From: Gallionella sp. | Lineage (GTDB): Bacteria > Pseudomonadota > Gammaproteobacteria > Burkholderiales > Gallionellaceae | Direction of reading: 5' to 3' | Assembly: GCA_028707275.1 (NCBI GenBank) | Contig: JAQTUP010000007.1 | Location: 1 to 64,000, forward strand | Length of the DNA: 64,000 bases | Shown here: in pieces, positions 31,273 to 41,606 of the stretch | How the letters are laid out: the number at the start of each line of letters is the position of its first letter | Numbering within the stretch: the stretch's first letter is position 1 | Position numbers and translations under genes: made by a program | Notes under the pieces: model-generated | Database searches by the model: none | What the model was told of the DNA's origin: nothing | Seen by the model: only the letters and a program-made list of their open reading frames with translations

Positions 31273-32283
31273 ATGGAAAAATCAATCGTCAGACAGTTCC
31301 GTTTTTCTCGCCACATCTTGATGACAGTTTGTCTGGCCATCTGGGCGATGCTGCTCGCACCACAAACCGTCCATGCCGCCGACAAACTTACCATCTGTTA
31401 TGTTGCGACACACTCCGCACTGGTGCCGCTCGCCAATCTGCGAGGTTTCTATGCCGCCGAGAGGATCGATGTCGAGGTGCGCAGCTTTCCCAGTGGTCGT
31501 CATACGCTGGCCGCAATGTTTGCCGGCGAATGCGCCCTGGCAGCGGCAGGGGAAACCCCCACGGTGCACAGCAGCCTGAGCCGAAACGACTTCCGCATTC
31601 TCGCCACCATCTCGGTATCCGGAAATATCGAGCGGATGATTGTCCGCAACGACCGGGGTATCCGCACTGCCGCCGACCTGCGCGGGCGCCGCATCGCGGT
31701 GCCTCAATTCACCAGCGCGCACAATTTCCTTGACGCGTACCTGGCAGCCAACGGTCTGGCGCCCCAGGATGTAATCAAGGTCTATCTGCCCGCCCAAGAA
31801 ATAGCGCAGGCCTTCCGCAGCGGTGACGTGGACGCGGTCGCCCATTGGGAGCCGAACATTGAGGTGCTGGCGAGGGAATTTGGCAGCAAAGCGAAAGTCT
31901 TTACGGCTCCCGGCCTGTACAGCAATTCTATACTGCTGCTCGTGGGGCGGGATTTCCTGCACCAGAACCCGGCCACTGTCGAACGTGTACTGCGCGCGCT
32001 GCTGCGCGCCGAGCGTTTCGTCAAGGAGCAGCCGACCGAGGGCAAGGCGCTGATGGCGCGCCAGTACAATCTGTCGGCAAGCGATGCCGACCTGATCTGG
32101 CCCTTGCATGACTTCAGTGTCTCCCTTGACCAATCCTTGCTGTTCATACTGGAGAGCACGGCGCGCTGGGAGATTGGCTTGATGCCGCCGGAACAACGCC
32201 CTGCACCGCCGAACTATCTAGATTTCATCTACCTCGACGGGCTGAAAACAGTCAAGCCCGAGGCCGTCACGATCATTCATTGA
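31273..32283 (+). CDS. ABC-type periplasmic binding protein (NMT1/SsuA-like), sensor-associated
   Basis: 336 residues with a signal peptide (about 1-36, ending TVHAA). The fold is the NMT1/THI5-SsuA type: TICYVATHSALVPLANLRGFY, GECALAAAGETP, DLRGRRIAVPQ and GDVDAVAHWEPN. These proteins bind nitrate, sulfonates, taurine or pyrimidine precursors. No permease or ATPase is nearby. Its stop overlaps the start of the histidine-kinase gene (ATGA), so it is probably a ligand-binding partner of that sensor rather than a transporter part. The ligand is unknown. AGGAG precedes the ATG. Confidence 0.85.
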   Translation: MEKSIVRQFRFSRHILMTVCLAIWAMLLAPQTVHAADKLTICYVATHSALVPLANLRGFYAAERIDVEVRSFPSGRHTLAAMFAGECALAAAGETPTVHSSLSRNDFRILATISVSGNIERMIVRNDRGIRTAADLRGRRIAVPQFTSAHNFLDAYLAANGLAPQDVIKVYLPAQEIAQAFRSGDVDAVAHWEPNIEVLAREFGSKAKVFTAPGLYSNSILLLVGRDFLHQNPATVERVLRALLRAERFVKEQPTEGKALMARQYNLSASDADLIWPLHDFSVSLDQSLLFILESTARWEIGLMPPEQRPAPPNYLDFIYLDGLKTVKPEAVTIIH

Positions 32284-34301
32284 ACCCCCTCATGCTCATC
32301 AAGACCAAACTTCGCTTTGCAGCACTGCTCCCCGCAGTCTTTGCGCTACTGATAGGAAGTCTCCTGTGGGCTTCCTGGATCAGGATCGATCATGCGCGTC
32401 TGGATGCCGACATAGCCGAGAAAGTTCTTCTGTCCAATTTCGAACTGAACGTCCTGACTCAGGAGTATCTGCTGTATGGCGGCAAGCGGGCTGAAAGCCA
32501 GCTGCGCATTCGGCATCAATCCATGGGAGAGTTGCTGGCACAACTGAAATACGACGACATCAAAGAGCAAGAGCTGATCGATGCGCTGCGGTACGGCCAT
32601 CAGGAACTGGGCAGCCTCTATACCTTGTTGTTAGGGGGCAAAATCCAGGCGCACGGGCAGCTTGCCGGCGCATTGCTGATAAGGGCACAGGCCATGCGCG
32701 CCAAAACTCAGCAATTCGCGGACATTCAACACAAGCGGGTTCTGGAATTCCAAAGGCTTACGGATAAAAGCATCATGGTGGCGATGATCCTTCTCGCAGG
32801 TGTCAGCGCTGCGTTGTTGTCATTGATGGCGCGGCGGCTGATGCAGGGTATAGCCCAGCTCAACAGCGGGGTGCGCCGAATCGCAGAAGGCAATCTCGAC
32901 CAGCAAATATCGCTTTCCACCAACGACGAACTGGATGCGCTCGCACAGGCTTTCAACGACATGAGCCGCAAGCTGCGGGACTCCTATACCTCCATCGACA
33001 ATTTGAATAAGGAAATTATTGAACGCAAGCAGGCGGAAGACGCACTGAAAAAAAGCCAGGCTCTGCTCAATGATACCCAACGAGTCAGCAAGTTAGGCGG
33101 TTGGGAATACGATGTAGCTTCAGGCCGCGTGTATTGGAGCGAGGAAGTTTACCGGCTGCACGGCTTAGAGAAAGAGAGCTACGACCCGAGCCATCCCCAG
33201 CGGGACATACAGTTTTACGCGCCTGATGACCAGGTGCATATTGCCAAAGCTTTCCAGCAAGCCGTTGACCTGGGCGAACCCTACGACCTTGAATTACAGT
33301 TGATCCCGGCGCGGGGACAACCTCTCTGGGTACGCACGACAGGCCAGGTCGAAAAGCGCAACGGCAAGATTGTGCGCGTATTCGGCAACATCATGGATAT
33401 TACTGAGGCCAAACTGGCTCGCGAGGAAATCCTCCAGCTCAATACTGAACTGGAACAGCGCGTCATCGAGCGCACAGCCAGTCTGGTAGCCGCCAACAAA
33501 GAGCTGGAGGGGGCTAATGCCGATCTGGAAGGTTTCAGTTATTCGGTATCCCACGATCTGCGCGCCCCGCTGCGCGCCATCGACGGATTTGCCAGTATAC
33601 TGCGCGAGGACTATGCTCCAAAATTGGATGAGGAAGGTCAGCGCCTGTTCCAGGTGGTGAGCGACAATGCCCAAAAAATGGGTCGGCTGATCGACGATAT
33701 TTTGGCCTTCTCGCACGCCGGTCGCTTTGAGTTGCATCTGACCATGCTCGACATGAATGCCCTGGTGCAACAGGTGTGGCAGGAACTCGAACCCCAGCGG
33801 GCGGGTCGCCTCATCGAATTTCGCGTATCTCCTTTGCCGTCTGCCAGTGGTGATCCCGCCGCCGTACGCCAGGTATTGCAGAACCTGCTCGCCAACGCGG
33901 TGAAATTTACACGCGGGCGTGAGTCGGCGCTGATCGAAGTGGGCGGCCGACGTGAGGCGAATGAAACTGTCTATTTCATCCGCGACAATGGCGTCGGCTT
34001 CGACATGGCTTATGTGGGCAAGCTGTTCGGCATGTTCCAGCGCCTGCACGGCATGGACGAATTCGAGGGCACCGGCGTGGGACTGGCCATCGTCAAACGC
34101 TTCGTGACGAAACACTGCGGGCGGGTGTGGGCAATTGGTAAAAAGGGAGAAGGGGCGACGTTCTGCTTTACCCTTCCGGCAGAAACGGTTGCGAAATTCG
34201 GAACCATTCGATTGAGGAATACTGAATCTACAATCACCGCTCCGCAATCTACAATCATCAATCTGCAATCAAATAAGGAGTCTGATCATGTTCACAAATA
34301 A
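32280..34301 (+). CDS. HAMP-PAS sensor histidine kinase
   Basis: 673 residues. There are membrane helices at about 12-34 and 163-183 with a helical periplasmic domain between. HAMP spans about 184-236, then a PAS domain (about 262-378), a coiled coil, and the kinase core. The phospho-acceptor is H425 in [15 protein letters not shown], and the ATP-binding part shows [17 protein letters not shown] and [12 protein letters not shown]. It overlaps the binding protein upstream by 4 nt and the receiver gene downstream by 14 nt. The last 25 or so residues (from about 649) are encoded by heptanucleotide repeats and are not part of the kinase fold. Confidence 0.92.
   Translation: MNPLMLIKTKLRFAALLPAVFALLIGSLLWASWIRIDHARLDADIAEKVLLSNFELNVLTQEYLLYGGKRAESQLRIRHQSMGELLAQLKYDDIKEQELIDALRYGHQELGSLYTLLLGGKIQAHGQLAGALLIRAQAMRAKTQQFADIQHKRVLEFQRLTDKSIMVAMILLAGVSAALLSLMARRLMQGIAQLNSGVRRIAEGNLDQQISLSTNDELDALAQAFNDMSRKLRDSYTSIDNLNKEIIERKQAEDALKKSQALLNDTQRVSKLGGWEYDVASGRVYWSEEVYRLHGLEKESYDPSHPQRDIQFYAPDDQVHIAKAFQQAVDLGEPYDLELQLIPARGQPLWVRTTGQVEKRNGKIVRVFGNIMDITEAKLAREEILQLNTELEQRVIERTASLVAANKELEGANADLEGFSYSVSHDLRAPLRAIDGFASILREDYAPKLDEEGQRLFQVVSDNAQKMGRLIDDILAFSHAGRFELHLTMLDMNALVQQVWQELEPQRAGRLIEFRVSPLPSASGDPAAVRQVLQNLLANAVKFTRGRESALIEVGGRREANETVYFIRDNGVGFDMAYVGKLFGMFQRLHGMDEFEGTGVGLAIVKRFVTKHCGRVWAIGKKGEGATFCFTLPAETVAKFGTIRLRNTESTITAPQSTIINLQSNKESDHVHK
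34224..34270 (+). repeat. Heptanucleotide repeats inside the kinase 3' end
   Basis: AATC recurs with strict 7-nt spacing (34225, 34232, 34246, 34253, 34260, 34267; one degenerate unit at 34239), giving units such as CGCAATC, TACAATC, ATCAATC and TGCAATC. The array is read as the C-terminal tail of the histidine kinase. Confidence 0.75.
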
Positions 34302-34737
34302 GGCAGTTGATATTTTACTGGTTGAGGATAATCCTACCGATGCGGAGCTGACGCTGCACGCGCTCAAGAAACACAATCTCACCAATAACGTGGAATGGGT
34401 CAAGGATGGCGAGGCGGCACTGGATTTTTTATTCAGGCGCGGCGACTACGCGATGCGGGATAGCACAACACCGCGTATGGTGTTGCTCGATTTGCGTCTG
34501 CCCAAGGTAGACGGGCTGGAGGTGCTAAAACAGGTACGGGCGAATGAATATACCCGATTGATTCCAGTGGTAGTGATGACCTCCTCTAATGAGGAAATAG
34601 ATATCGTGGCTAGCTATAAACTCGGCGCCAACAGTTTCGTTTCCAAGCCGGTCGGGTTTGAGGAATTTGCCAAGACGGTAGCGGAACTGGGGCTGTACTG
34701 GATGCTGGTCAATCGGATTTCCCCGGCTGTGGAATGA
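34288..34737 (+). CDS. Single-domain response regulator (Rcp1-like)
   Basis: 149 residues, one receiver domain. Acidic pocket VEDNPTDAE, phospho-acceptor D68 in VLLDLRLP, the conserved threonine/serine in VVVMTSS and the lysine in FVSKP. The asymmetric insert [12 protein letters not shown] is typical of Rcp1-type regulators that pair with phytochrome-like kinases. AAGGAG precedes the ATG. The gene overlaps the kinase end by 14 nt, so it is the likely partner. Confidence 0.93.
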   Translation: MFTNKAVDILLVEDNPTDAELTLHALKKHNLTNNVEWVKDGEAALDFLFRRGDYAMRDSTTPRMVLLDLRLPKVDGLEVLKQVRANEYTRLIPVVVMTSSNEEIDIVASYKLGANSFVSKPVGFEEFAKTVAELGLYWMLVNRISPAVE

Positions 34738-34985
34738 AGCGAATGCAGATTGTGGAATTCGGAGTGAGGAATGAAACGAGTGCGGATTTCGGGTTGCGGA
34801 GTGCAGAATGAAAAACAGCGGTTCTCTCGATATTCTGCATTCCGCACTCCGAATTCCGCAACCAAATGGGCGATGCAAAATGGAAAAATCAATTGAAGAC
34901 TGAACCTAGAACTCGGAGTGCTACCTCCATTCCTCAACCCAAAATCTGCAATCCGCAAACGAGTGTTCCGCAATCCAATGCACTG
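34738..34985 (+). repeat. Degenerate heptanucleotide repeat region, partly inverted
   Basis: Units such as GCAGATT, GTGGAAT, TCGGAGT and GAGGAAT run at 7-nt spacing after the receiver gene. TTGCGGAGTGCAGAAT (34794-34809) is followed by a near-complement at 34832-34861 that carries two extra heptads, so the region can fold into a hairpin. AATCTGCAATCCGCAA-type units near 34950-34978 are inside the next coding sequence. Confidence 0.65.
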
Positions 34986-36896
34986 CGCATCCTGCTGCTG
35001 GAAGATAATCCGCTCGACGCCGAACTCAACGAGCACACACTGCGTAAGGCCGGTATAGCCTTTACTTCCCTGCGAGTGGAAACCCGCGCGGCATTTGTGG
35101 AGGCACTGGATACGTTCCGCCCAGACATCATTCTGGCTGATTACAAGCTACCTGAGTTTGACGGTATGGCTGCGCTGAAAATAGTACGGAGCGACCACCC
35201 GGAAGTGCCGGTGATTATGGTCACCGGTGCACTTTCCGACATCGAGGCGGTGGAGTTGACCCTCGCGGGTGCCAGAGATTACGTGCTGAAAGACCGGCCA
35301 GCGCGGCTGGCGGCCGCCGTTCAGCGAGCGCTCTCTGTAGAGCAAGACATACGCGCGCGCAAGATGGCTGAGGAAAAATTCCGCAAGATCAGTGAGTCGG
35401 CACAGGATGCTATCATCATGATGGGCTCGGATCAGTGCATCTCATTCTGGAATACCGCCGCCGAACGTGTTTTTGGTTATAGTGCCGCAGAAGCGATGGG
35501 GCAGGAGCTGCATACCCTGATCACCCCGACACCGGCGCACGCCGCGTTTGCACAAGCATTTCCACATTTTCAGCAAACTGGCGGGGGCCCTCTCATCGGA
35601 AAAGTCACCGAGGTCACTGCATTGCGCAAAGGAGGTGAGGAATTTTCTGCGGAACTGTCCATTTCGGCGACGCAATTCGGCGATCAGTGGCATGCCATCG
35701 CCATCGTGCGCGACATCACCGAACGCAAACGGGCGGAAGTTGCGATTGAACACGCAAACCGGGCGCTTGCCACGCTGAGCGCGGTCAATCGCAGCCTGGT
35801 GCATGCGAGCGATGAGAATGAGTTATTGCAGGAAATCTGTCAGGCGATTGTTCAGCAGCGCGGTTATCAGCTGGCATGGGTAGGTTATGTGCAGCACGAC
35901 GAACGCCGGTCCATTAAGATCATGGCGGACGCCAGCAGTAACGGCGGCTATCCGGACACCATGCAGCCCAGCTGGGCTGAGAACGATCTTGGCATGAGTC
36001 CTTCCGGGCGCGCCATCCGCAGCGGCATGACCCAGCTGTGTCAGGATATCGCCAGCGCCCTGCATTATTTACCCTGGAAAGAGGAAGCCATCCGGCTGGG
36101 GTATCTGTCCAGTATTGCGCTGCCGCTCACAGGTGAGGATGGCACGGTGTTCGGCACACTGGCAGTCTATTCCGATGAAGTGAACGCCTTCAGTTCCGCC
36201 GAAATCAGCCTGCTGGAAGAGATGGCAGGGGATCTGGCATTCGGGGTGCGCACCTTGCATCTGCGCACCGAGCGCGATCTGGTCATGAAGAAAAACCAGG
36301 CACAGCTGGTACAACTGACAGAGAGCCTGGAAAGCACGGTGCGGGCTATCGCCCTGATGGTGGAGATACGCGATCCTTATACCGCAGGACATCAGAACAG
36401 GGTGGCCGATCTGGCGAGCGCGATTGCCCGGCAGATGGGGCTGAACGCGGAACAGGTTCACGGTATTCATGTGGCCGGTATCGTGCACGACCTGGGGAAA
36501 TTTCAAATCCCGGCGGAAATACTCAGCAAACCCGGAAAAATCTCGGAGATTGAATTTGCCCTGATCAAGTCACATGCTCAGGCCGGCTACGAGATACTCA
36601 AAGACATCCAGTTTCCCTGGCCGGTCGCGCAGATGGTGTTGCAACACCATGAACGGATGGATGGTTCGGGCTATCCGCAGGGGCTCAAGGGAGAGGCTAT
36701 TTTACTGGAGGCACGCATCCTGAGCGTGGCGGACGTGGTCGAGGCGATGTTTTCACACCGCCCCTATCGTCCCGGGCTGGGATTGGAAACGGCACTGGCG
36801 GAAATCAGCCGTGGTAGCGGGACGCATTTTGATACGCAAGTAGTAGATGCCTGCATGACATTGTTCCGGGAACAGGGATATACCTTTCCTGCATAA
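34866..36896 (+). CDS. REC-PAS-GAF-HD-GYP c-di-GMP phosphodiesterase
   Basis: 676 residues. The receiver domain (about 40-155) has phospho-acceptor D92 in LADYKLPEFDG. A PAS domain (about 165-290, closing DITERKRAE), a GAF domain (about 300-460) and an HD-GYP domain (about 485-676) follow. Metal and signature residues are intact: HQNRVADL, H541-D542 in HDLGKFQIP, HHERMDGSGYP with G602-Y603-P604, and SVADVVEAM. It should hydrolyse c-di-GMP when phosphorylated, probably by the kinase at 32.3 kb. The start is uncertain: no ribosome-binding site precedes the ATG and the first 38 or so residues are translated repeat DNA. Confidence 0.9.
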   Translation: MGDAKWKNQLKTEPRTRSATSIPQPKICNPQTSVPQSNALRILLLEDNPLDAELNEHTLRKAGIAFTSLRVETRAAFVEALDTFRPDIILADYKLPEFDGMAALKIVRSDHPEVPVIMVTGALSDIEAVELTLAGARDYVLKDRPARLAAAVQRALSVEQDIRARKMAEEKFRKISESAQDAIIMMGSDQCISFWNTAAERVFGYSAAEAMGQELHTLITPTPAHAAFAQAFPHFQQTGGGPLIGKVTEVTALRKGGEEFSAELSISATQFGDQWHAIAIVRDITERKRAEVAIEHANRALATLSAVNRSLVHASDENELLQEICQAIVQQRGYQLAWVGYVQHDERRSIKIMADASSNGGYPDTMQPSWAENDLGMSPSGRAIRSGMTQLCQDIASALHYLPWKEEAIRLGYLSSIALPLTGEDGTVFGTLAVYSDEVNAFSSAEISLLEEMAGDLAFGVRTLHLRTERDLVMKKNQAQLVQLTESLESTVRAIALMVEIRDPYTAGHQNRVADLASAIARQMGLNAEQVHGIHVAGIVHDLGKFQIPAEILSKPGKISEIEFALIKSHAQAGYEILKDIQFPWPVAQMVLQHHERMDGSGYPQGLKGEAILLEARILSVADVVEAMFSHRPYRPGLGLETALAEISRGSGTHFDTQVVDACMTLFREQGYTFPA

Positions 36897-36940
36897 GTAT
36901 TTTGTTCCACTCCCGAGTTGAATCCACCTCCGTATGAATG

Positions 36941-39900
36941 TCATTTTCCCTTGATATACCAGTAGGATCTGCGCCGGGTTGTTGAAATCTTAATCAGGGG
37001 TTTACTCACAGACAGTGCCGATTCGCTGCCCAGCGTGCGGCGGTTACCCCCTTCTGAATCATCTGAATCCACGGCAGATCCCCCGCAACCGACACAGAAC
37101 GGAACCTGGATGGTTCTGCCTGTCACAGCGTCCGTAATATTTACAACGCCGGACACAGGGGATGGAGGCATGCCGCCCCCTTCAAAATTAACAGCGGCAT
37201 ACATGCCGGAAAAGGGCGACAGCTTATAGCCCGTAGCCTCCCCCAGAGCACTCTCGCAACGGCCAGCGGTCGGCGCATGAGCCCGGTTAGTGCCAAAATA
37301 GACGTAGCCTGCCGTCACCAGCGGCGCATTGACCGCTTTTTCACAAGATAAAAATGTGACATAGTAGCCGTCGAGCGTGCCGTTCCAGCGGATATTAGTG
37401 GCATCAAACAAGGTTGATTCCGTCAGAACAACAGGCGTTGCATCATGCTCGACTGCCCGGTTCTTCAGCAGATAGGCTCGGTTCGTGACGTTACAGGCTG
37501 ACTGGGACGCCGTGCTGTAAAGCGGGTGCTCACGATCGCCTGTGACGGCGAACACCGCATCATAGCCCTGGGTGACAATCACTTCCGGCGGATAGAATAT
37601 TTTTCGTGGCGTAGTGCCCGCAGTACAAACACCTGTCGCACAACCTAAGGATGCCAGTTTTTTAACCTGCCAATAGGCGGGCGTGTCGCCGTCCTCGGAC
37701 TCAAGATCAACTTGCCACAGGTTACCCCCCATGTCACCCGTGTACAGCCTGTCAATTTTCCCGTCACTGTTTCTGTCTGCCAGGGCAATGTCCGAGGGCA
37801 CACTGTAATTCATGCCAAAGACATGACACACGCCTGACGTACAAGAAGTCGAGCTGGCCGAAGGTTCTGCGCGCCATACCATGGCTCCTGTCACGGCATC
37901 CAGAATAAATATGCCACGCCCCATGGTATCGTTCGTGGGCGGCTCCGCATCCTCGGCGGCAGCGTCATACCCCGCACCAAAGATCAGCACCGGATTGCTA
38001 TAGCCCTTGACCCTGGCGACCTTGGGCTGAGACCAGGTTTGCCCGAGTTCGGCAAAACCGCTGTTCGTGTTGTCGCGCCGCCAAAGAACCTGCGGCGCGG
38101 CAGGATTCGTCACGTCCAGCGCATAGATAAAACGACCGCCCCGACGCATGACAAGGTAGAGATAAACCCTGGTTGTCGTACCTGTGCCATCGATCACCTG
38201 ATAGACCCCTGTTGCGCCGTCGACAAAGTAATCCTTGCTCTGCGGTGCAGGAATAATACCTGCGGGTGTTGAGGGCATTTTCAGTACAGGGCTGTTATCG
38301 TGCTGCCGTTTGAGCTTGCCTAAAAACTCGGGAGGAATGAAACCCCACAATTCATGGCCTGGATCGGGCAGCGTGCTCGATGGCAGATTAAGCTGATTGC
38401 CGTTAACGGCCCGGAACACGCCGTCATTCCCGCCGTAGAACACCACCACCCCTGTTGAGCCTCCATAATTGACGACCACAGGCCGGGAGTGGAGCACATC
38501 GGCATGCACCGAAGGCCGGATATTGACCGCAGGATTCGGGCAGTTGCCCCCCCCCGGGATGCTGCCCGGCGGGCAAAGACTCGCCTCATCGCCGTAATTG
38601 TCTTCCCCGCGCACCCAGCGGAGCAGCATACTTCGGCTGGTACTGCCGCTGACGGCTGTCGCGCCCGAAGACGAAAAACCGGCCAGCGGTGCCGCAACGG
38701 TGTACTGATAGAAGAAGCTGGAAGCGCCGCTTGGTGTGATAGCCCATGTCCCGTTATAACCTGCCGGGGTAGCACCGGCTATCGTGACAAGGGCTCCGCC
38801 GGGAAACTGATGAGGGCTGGCGGTGGTGACATAAGCTGTATTGGGTGTATATCTGCACCCGGCATCATTGCCGGTCGTAGCCAGAGTGACTGTGGTTGCC
38901 AGTGTAAAGTTATTGGCCGTCACCGCCGTCACTGTCGCGACCGTCGCATTCAATGCGCTGTGCACGGCACAGGCCGAAAGCGTCACGGTCTGACCCGGCG
39001 ACAGCCCGTGACTATTACTGGCAACCGTCACAAAATTAGTATAAATCGTCGCCACCGATGGCAGCACAGGCGAGCCGCTGCCGCCAGAATTACTGTAGGT
39101 AAATGTGTTGTTGCCGGTATTTATGCTGGCAACCGTACAAGGATTGCAGTTGTATTTCGTGGCGCCCGTGGCGATATTGAGTTGCGAGCCGACGGATAGT
39201 TTAGCCAAATCCGTCGCAGATACTCTGGCCGTCACGGTGTTACCCGACTTTGCGAGGGCTGTAATGGTGACCGTGGCGGCGGCCCCTCCCGCACCGGGCG
39301 TAACGCCGCCGGCCTGAACGGTCGCCGCGCTGGTGATGGAGCTGATGGCGACCGGCCCCGTTCCCAGCATCGCATCGGTAATCGCCGTGCTCGACGTGTC
39401 GAAGGCATTGACCGAGTCCGACAAGGCCGCAACACAACCTGTCCCCGCCGGGCAGTAAGTATAGAGTTTACGCGGATTGGTGGAAGAGCCGGGAGACGCC
39501 GTATAGCTGTCAGTCAGATTGGCCAGACGCAGCATTTGTGCCGCGCCGCCTTTTTCAACGATTTCACCGTCGGGCAAATCCCAGGAAAGCCCGACGCCAT
39601 TCGGACTGTTCGCCCAGAAACCTACGGCAGGATCCGTGTTGCACACCGAGCTGATGCTGTAGGGCGCGATATTGTAAGGCGTTATTTTGTTTGTCGTATT
39701 CGCGGCATTAGAGCAAGTCCAGAAACTGGCCGCATTAGGCGCCAGAAAACCTGTGCCAGCAGCGCTGATTGCAGCAGTACCTGTTGCGTCCGCCAGAAAA
39801 AGCTGCTCGGTAGTCTGGTTATACCCGAACTGGTACTGTTTCAAATTGCCACGCCAGCGCGGGACGCCCGTTGCATCCGGACGGAACATACCCATGAAAA

Positions 39901-41020
39901 TCTGATTAAGATAAGTGCCCTGGGTATTGACGCTGACAGGCAAACTCGAAGAGGCAAACACACTGTTGACCGCCTGAACCTCATTGAGCACCCGCAAAAT
40001 AGCTTGCTGTATGTCGGCAGCCCCCCCCGTAGGGAAATATTTCCCGCCGCCTTTGGTCGCCATACTGGTCAGCAAGGACGGGTAATCCGCCCGGCAGGCG
40101 CTGCCTAAAACGCCTATTGTATAGTTGATGATTTTCTTCTCAGCCGGCATGGCGCCTGTACTCAAATCCGTGCTGTACATGTATCTGGCCCATTCATCCG
40201 CATAAAGACCGGACGATTCGCTGTGACTGGGCATCGTGTAATAAGACGGCGAGCAGGTAAATGCACTGGTGCCATAAGCGCCTGACGGTATCTGGATAGT
40301 GGCGGAGAGCTGAGCCTTCTGCGCTGAGCTCAGGGCTGTATTAGCGCTGATCGTGGCCGCAAGCTGCGCGCCGGGAGTGGCGCTGGCATCCCCCGGAGAG
40401 CCTGAGTTTGTATAGGCATTACCGATGAAAATGGTGTAGTTTTTCTGGCAACCGCCCGCTGCGGGCGAAGTATAGGTCGTGCCGGACATGCCTTGCCTGC
40501 CCGCATAGTAGGCCCAGGCCTCCTGCATGGCCTGCCCTGTCGCCTCGTTATTTGACTGTATATCTGACGAAGTCCAGGATTTGATGTCGGCCATGATATC
40601 GGCCTTTCCGGCGGAGGTCATCGGCATGAGCGCCTCCACCAGACATCCGCCGGTGCCGCTAGCATGGCAGCCATACAAGGCATCCATGCCGTTTTTGTTA
40701 TACATCATGATGCCGATATTGACGACTGCCGCCCCGTTGGCCTGCACCGGCAGCGCATTGATCGCATTGTTCAAGGCGCACTGCTCGATGCCGCCTGTCG
40801 TCGCGCCAAGGCTGGGAGATCCGCCGCCATCATCATACGTGCAGGTACTGCCACTGCTGGCATTGAAGTTGGCCGCATTGTCCAGGATGAACAGTACATT
40901 GGGAAGATCGGTGCCAGAGACGCTGGCAGCTGAGCTGTAAAGGTCAATATCCTCTGCGCCGCACTGCTGCGCCGACATGACGAACAACAGGGAAATCAGA
41001 AAATAACGTATCGAATTCAT
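36941..41020 (-). CDS. pilY1: PilY1, type IV pilus tip/biogenesis protein
   Basis: 1359 residues from the ATG at 41020, which has GAGGA upstream and starts a signal peptide (FLISLLFVMSAQQCGA). The N-terminal part (about 25-480) is von Willebrand A-like, opening DLPNVLFILDNAANF, but lacks a clean DxSxS metal site. The C-terminal beta-propeller (about 800-1340) shows HSRPVVVNYGG, VVFYGGNDGVFRAVNG and a calcium-binding loop DRNSDGKIDRLYTGD near 1080. Between them (about 557-793) is an inserted region with two or three Ig-like repeats around HGLSPGQTVTLSA and GYNGTWAITPS. PilY1 primes pilus assembly and serves in adhesion and surface sensing. It is last in the minor-pilin operon. Confidence 0.93.
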   Translation of the reverse strand: MNSIRYFLISLLFVMSAQQCGAEDIDLYSSAASVSGTDLPNVLFILDNAANFNASSGSTCTYDDGGGSPSLGATTGGIEQCALNNAINALPVQANGAAVVNIGIMMYNKNGMDALYGCHASGTGGCLVEALMPMTSAGKADIMADIKSWTSSDIQSNNEATGQAMQEAWAYYAGRQGMSGTTYTSPAAGGCQKNYTIFIGNAYTNSGSPGDASATPGAQLAATISANTALSSAQKAQLSATIQIPSGAYGTSAFTCSPSYYTMPSHSESSGLYADEWARYMYSTDLSTGAMPAEKKIINYTIGVLGSACRADYPSLLTSMATKGGGKYFPTGGAADIQQAILRVLNEVQAVNSVFASSSLPVSVNTQGTYLNQIFMGMFRPDATGVPRWRGNLKQYQFGYNQTTEQLFLADATGTAAISAAGTGFLAPNAASFWTCSNAANTTNKITPYNIAPYSISSVCNTDPAVGFWANSPNGVGLSWDLPDGEIVEKGGAAQMLRLANLTDSYTASPGSSTNPRKLYTYCPAGTGCVAALSDSVNAFDTSSTAITDAMLGTGPVAISSITSAATVQAGGVTPGAGGAAATVTITALAKSGNTVTARVSATDLAKLSVGSQLNIATGATKYNCNPCTVASINTGNNTFTYSNSGGSGSPVLPSVATIYTNFVTVASNSHGLSPGQTVTLSACAVHSALNATVATVTAVTANNFTLATTVTLATTGNDAGCRYTPNTAYVTTASPHQFPGGALVTIAGATPAGYNGTWAITPSGASSFFYQYTVAAPLAGFSSSGATAVSGSTSRSMLLRWVRGEDNYGDEASLCPPGSIPGGGNCPNPAVNIRPSVHADVLHSRPVVVNYGGSTGVVVFYGGNDGVFRAVNGNQLNLPSSTLPDPGHELWGFIPPEFLGKLKRQHDNSPVLKMPSTPAGIIPAPQSKDYFVDGATGVYQVIDGTGTTTRVYLYLVMRRGGRFIYALDVTNPAAPQVLWRRDNTNSGFAELGQTWSQPKVARVKGYSNPVLIFGAGYDAAAEDAEPPTNDTMGRGIFILDAVTGAMVWRAEPSASSTSCTSGVCHVFGMNYSVPSDIALADRNSDGKIDRLYTGDMGGNLWQVDLESEDGDTPAYWQVKKLASLGCATGVCTAGTTPRKIFYPPEVIVTQGYDAVFAVTGDREHPLYSTASQSACNVTNRAYLLKNRAVEHDATPVVLTESTLFDATNIRWNGTLDGYYVTFLSCEKAVNAPLVTAGYVYFGTNRAHAPTAGRCESALGEATGYKLSPFSGMYAAVNFEGGGMPPSPVSGVVNITDAVTGRTIQVPFCVGCGGSAVDSDDSEGGNRRTLGSESALSVSKPLIKISTTRRRSYWYIKGK

Positions 41021-41061
41021 GGCGCTGTCCTCAAAATGAGGCCGGAGTATGACCGACCGAT

Positions 41062-41604
41062 TCAATTGCAGGCGGTACCCGCCGGTACATGCAGCGATAC
41101 GCCCTGATGCAAGGCCGCCGCAGCTCCTGTGCCTTTGATGCTGGAGGCCTGCACTTCTACGTCCCATTGCTGGGAAAAGCACCACGACTGCCCCGATGTG
41201 GCGGGGGCTCCTGAGGCGAAGATGATACCCGTATTCGTTGAAGTGCTGCTGCTAAAACATCCGGCGTCATCCGGGTTGCTCATATCCAGACTGGCGTTCA
41301 TCAGCGGTATCGAACCCGTACAGACAGGTTGCGCCACTTCGACCCTGTAATCAGCTTCCCCGTCAGTATTGATGTCCACTGTGACGACAGAGGAGGCAGG
41401 ATTCGCCGTAAAGTTGCTGCTGATGACCTGCTCGATCACCTGCTGGGCAGAAGCGGTCGCTTCCGCCTGCATCTGCATATTACCCGCGATGCGCAAATTG
41501 GTGTTGCTCGATCGTACGGCTGATAAAACCAGCAAAGTCAGCACCACCAGCATGATCAGCCCCACTAAAAGTGTCACGCCGCGCTGTTGTCGTTTAAGTG
41601 CCAT
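41062..41604 (-). CDS. pilX: Minor pilin assembly protein PilX
   Basis: 180 residues from the ATG at 41604, which has GGGAG upstream; a GTG two codons earlier overlaps the pilW stop. The N-terminus GVTLLVGLIMLVVLTLLVLSA is the PilX_N class III signal with a hydrophobic helix. SNTNLRIAGNMQMQAEA follows, as is typical of the family. PilX is one of the minor pilins that initiate pilus assembly and hold PilY1 at the tip. It lies 2 nt after pilW. Confidence 0.9.
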   Translation of the reverse strand: MALKRQQRGVTLLVGLIMLVVLTLLVLSAVRSSNTNLRIAGNMQMQAEATASAQQVIEQVISSNFTANPASSVVTVDINTDGEADYRVEVAQPVCTGSIPLMNASLDMSNPDDAGCFSSSTSTNTGIIFASGAPATSGQSWCFSQQWDVEVQASSIKGTGAAAALHQGVSLHVPAGTACN

Positions 41605-41606
41605 TG

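Noticed and set aside
31185..31733. 182-codon frame overlapping the binding-protein gene
   Set aside because: Out-of-frame shadow; the binding protein has a signal peptide, clear motifs and an AGGAG site.
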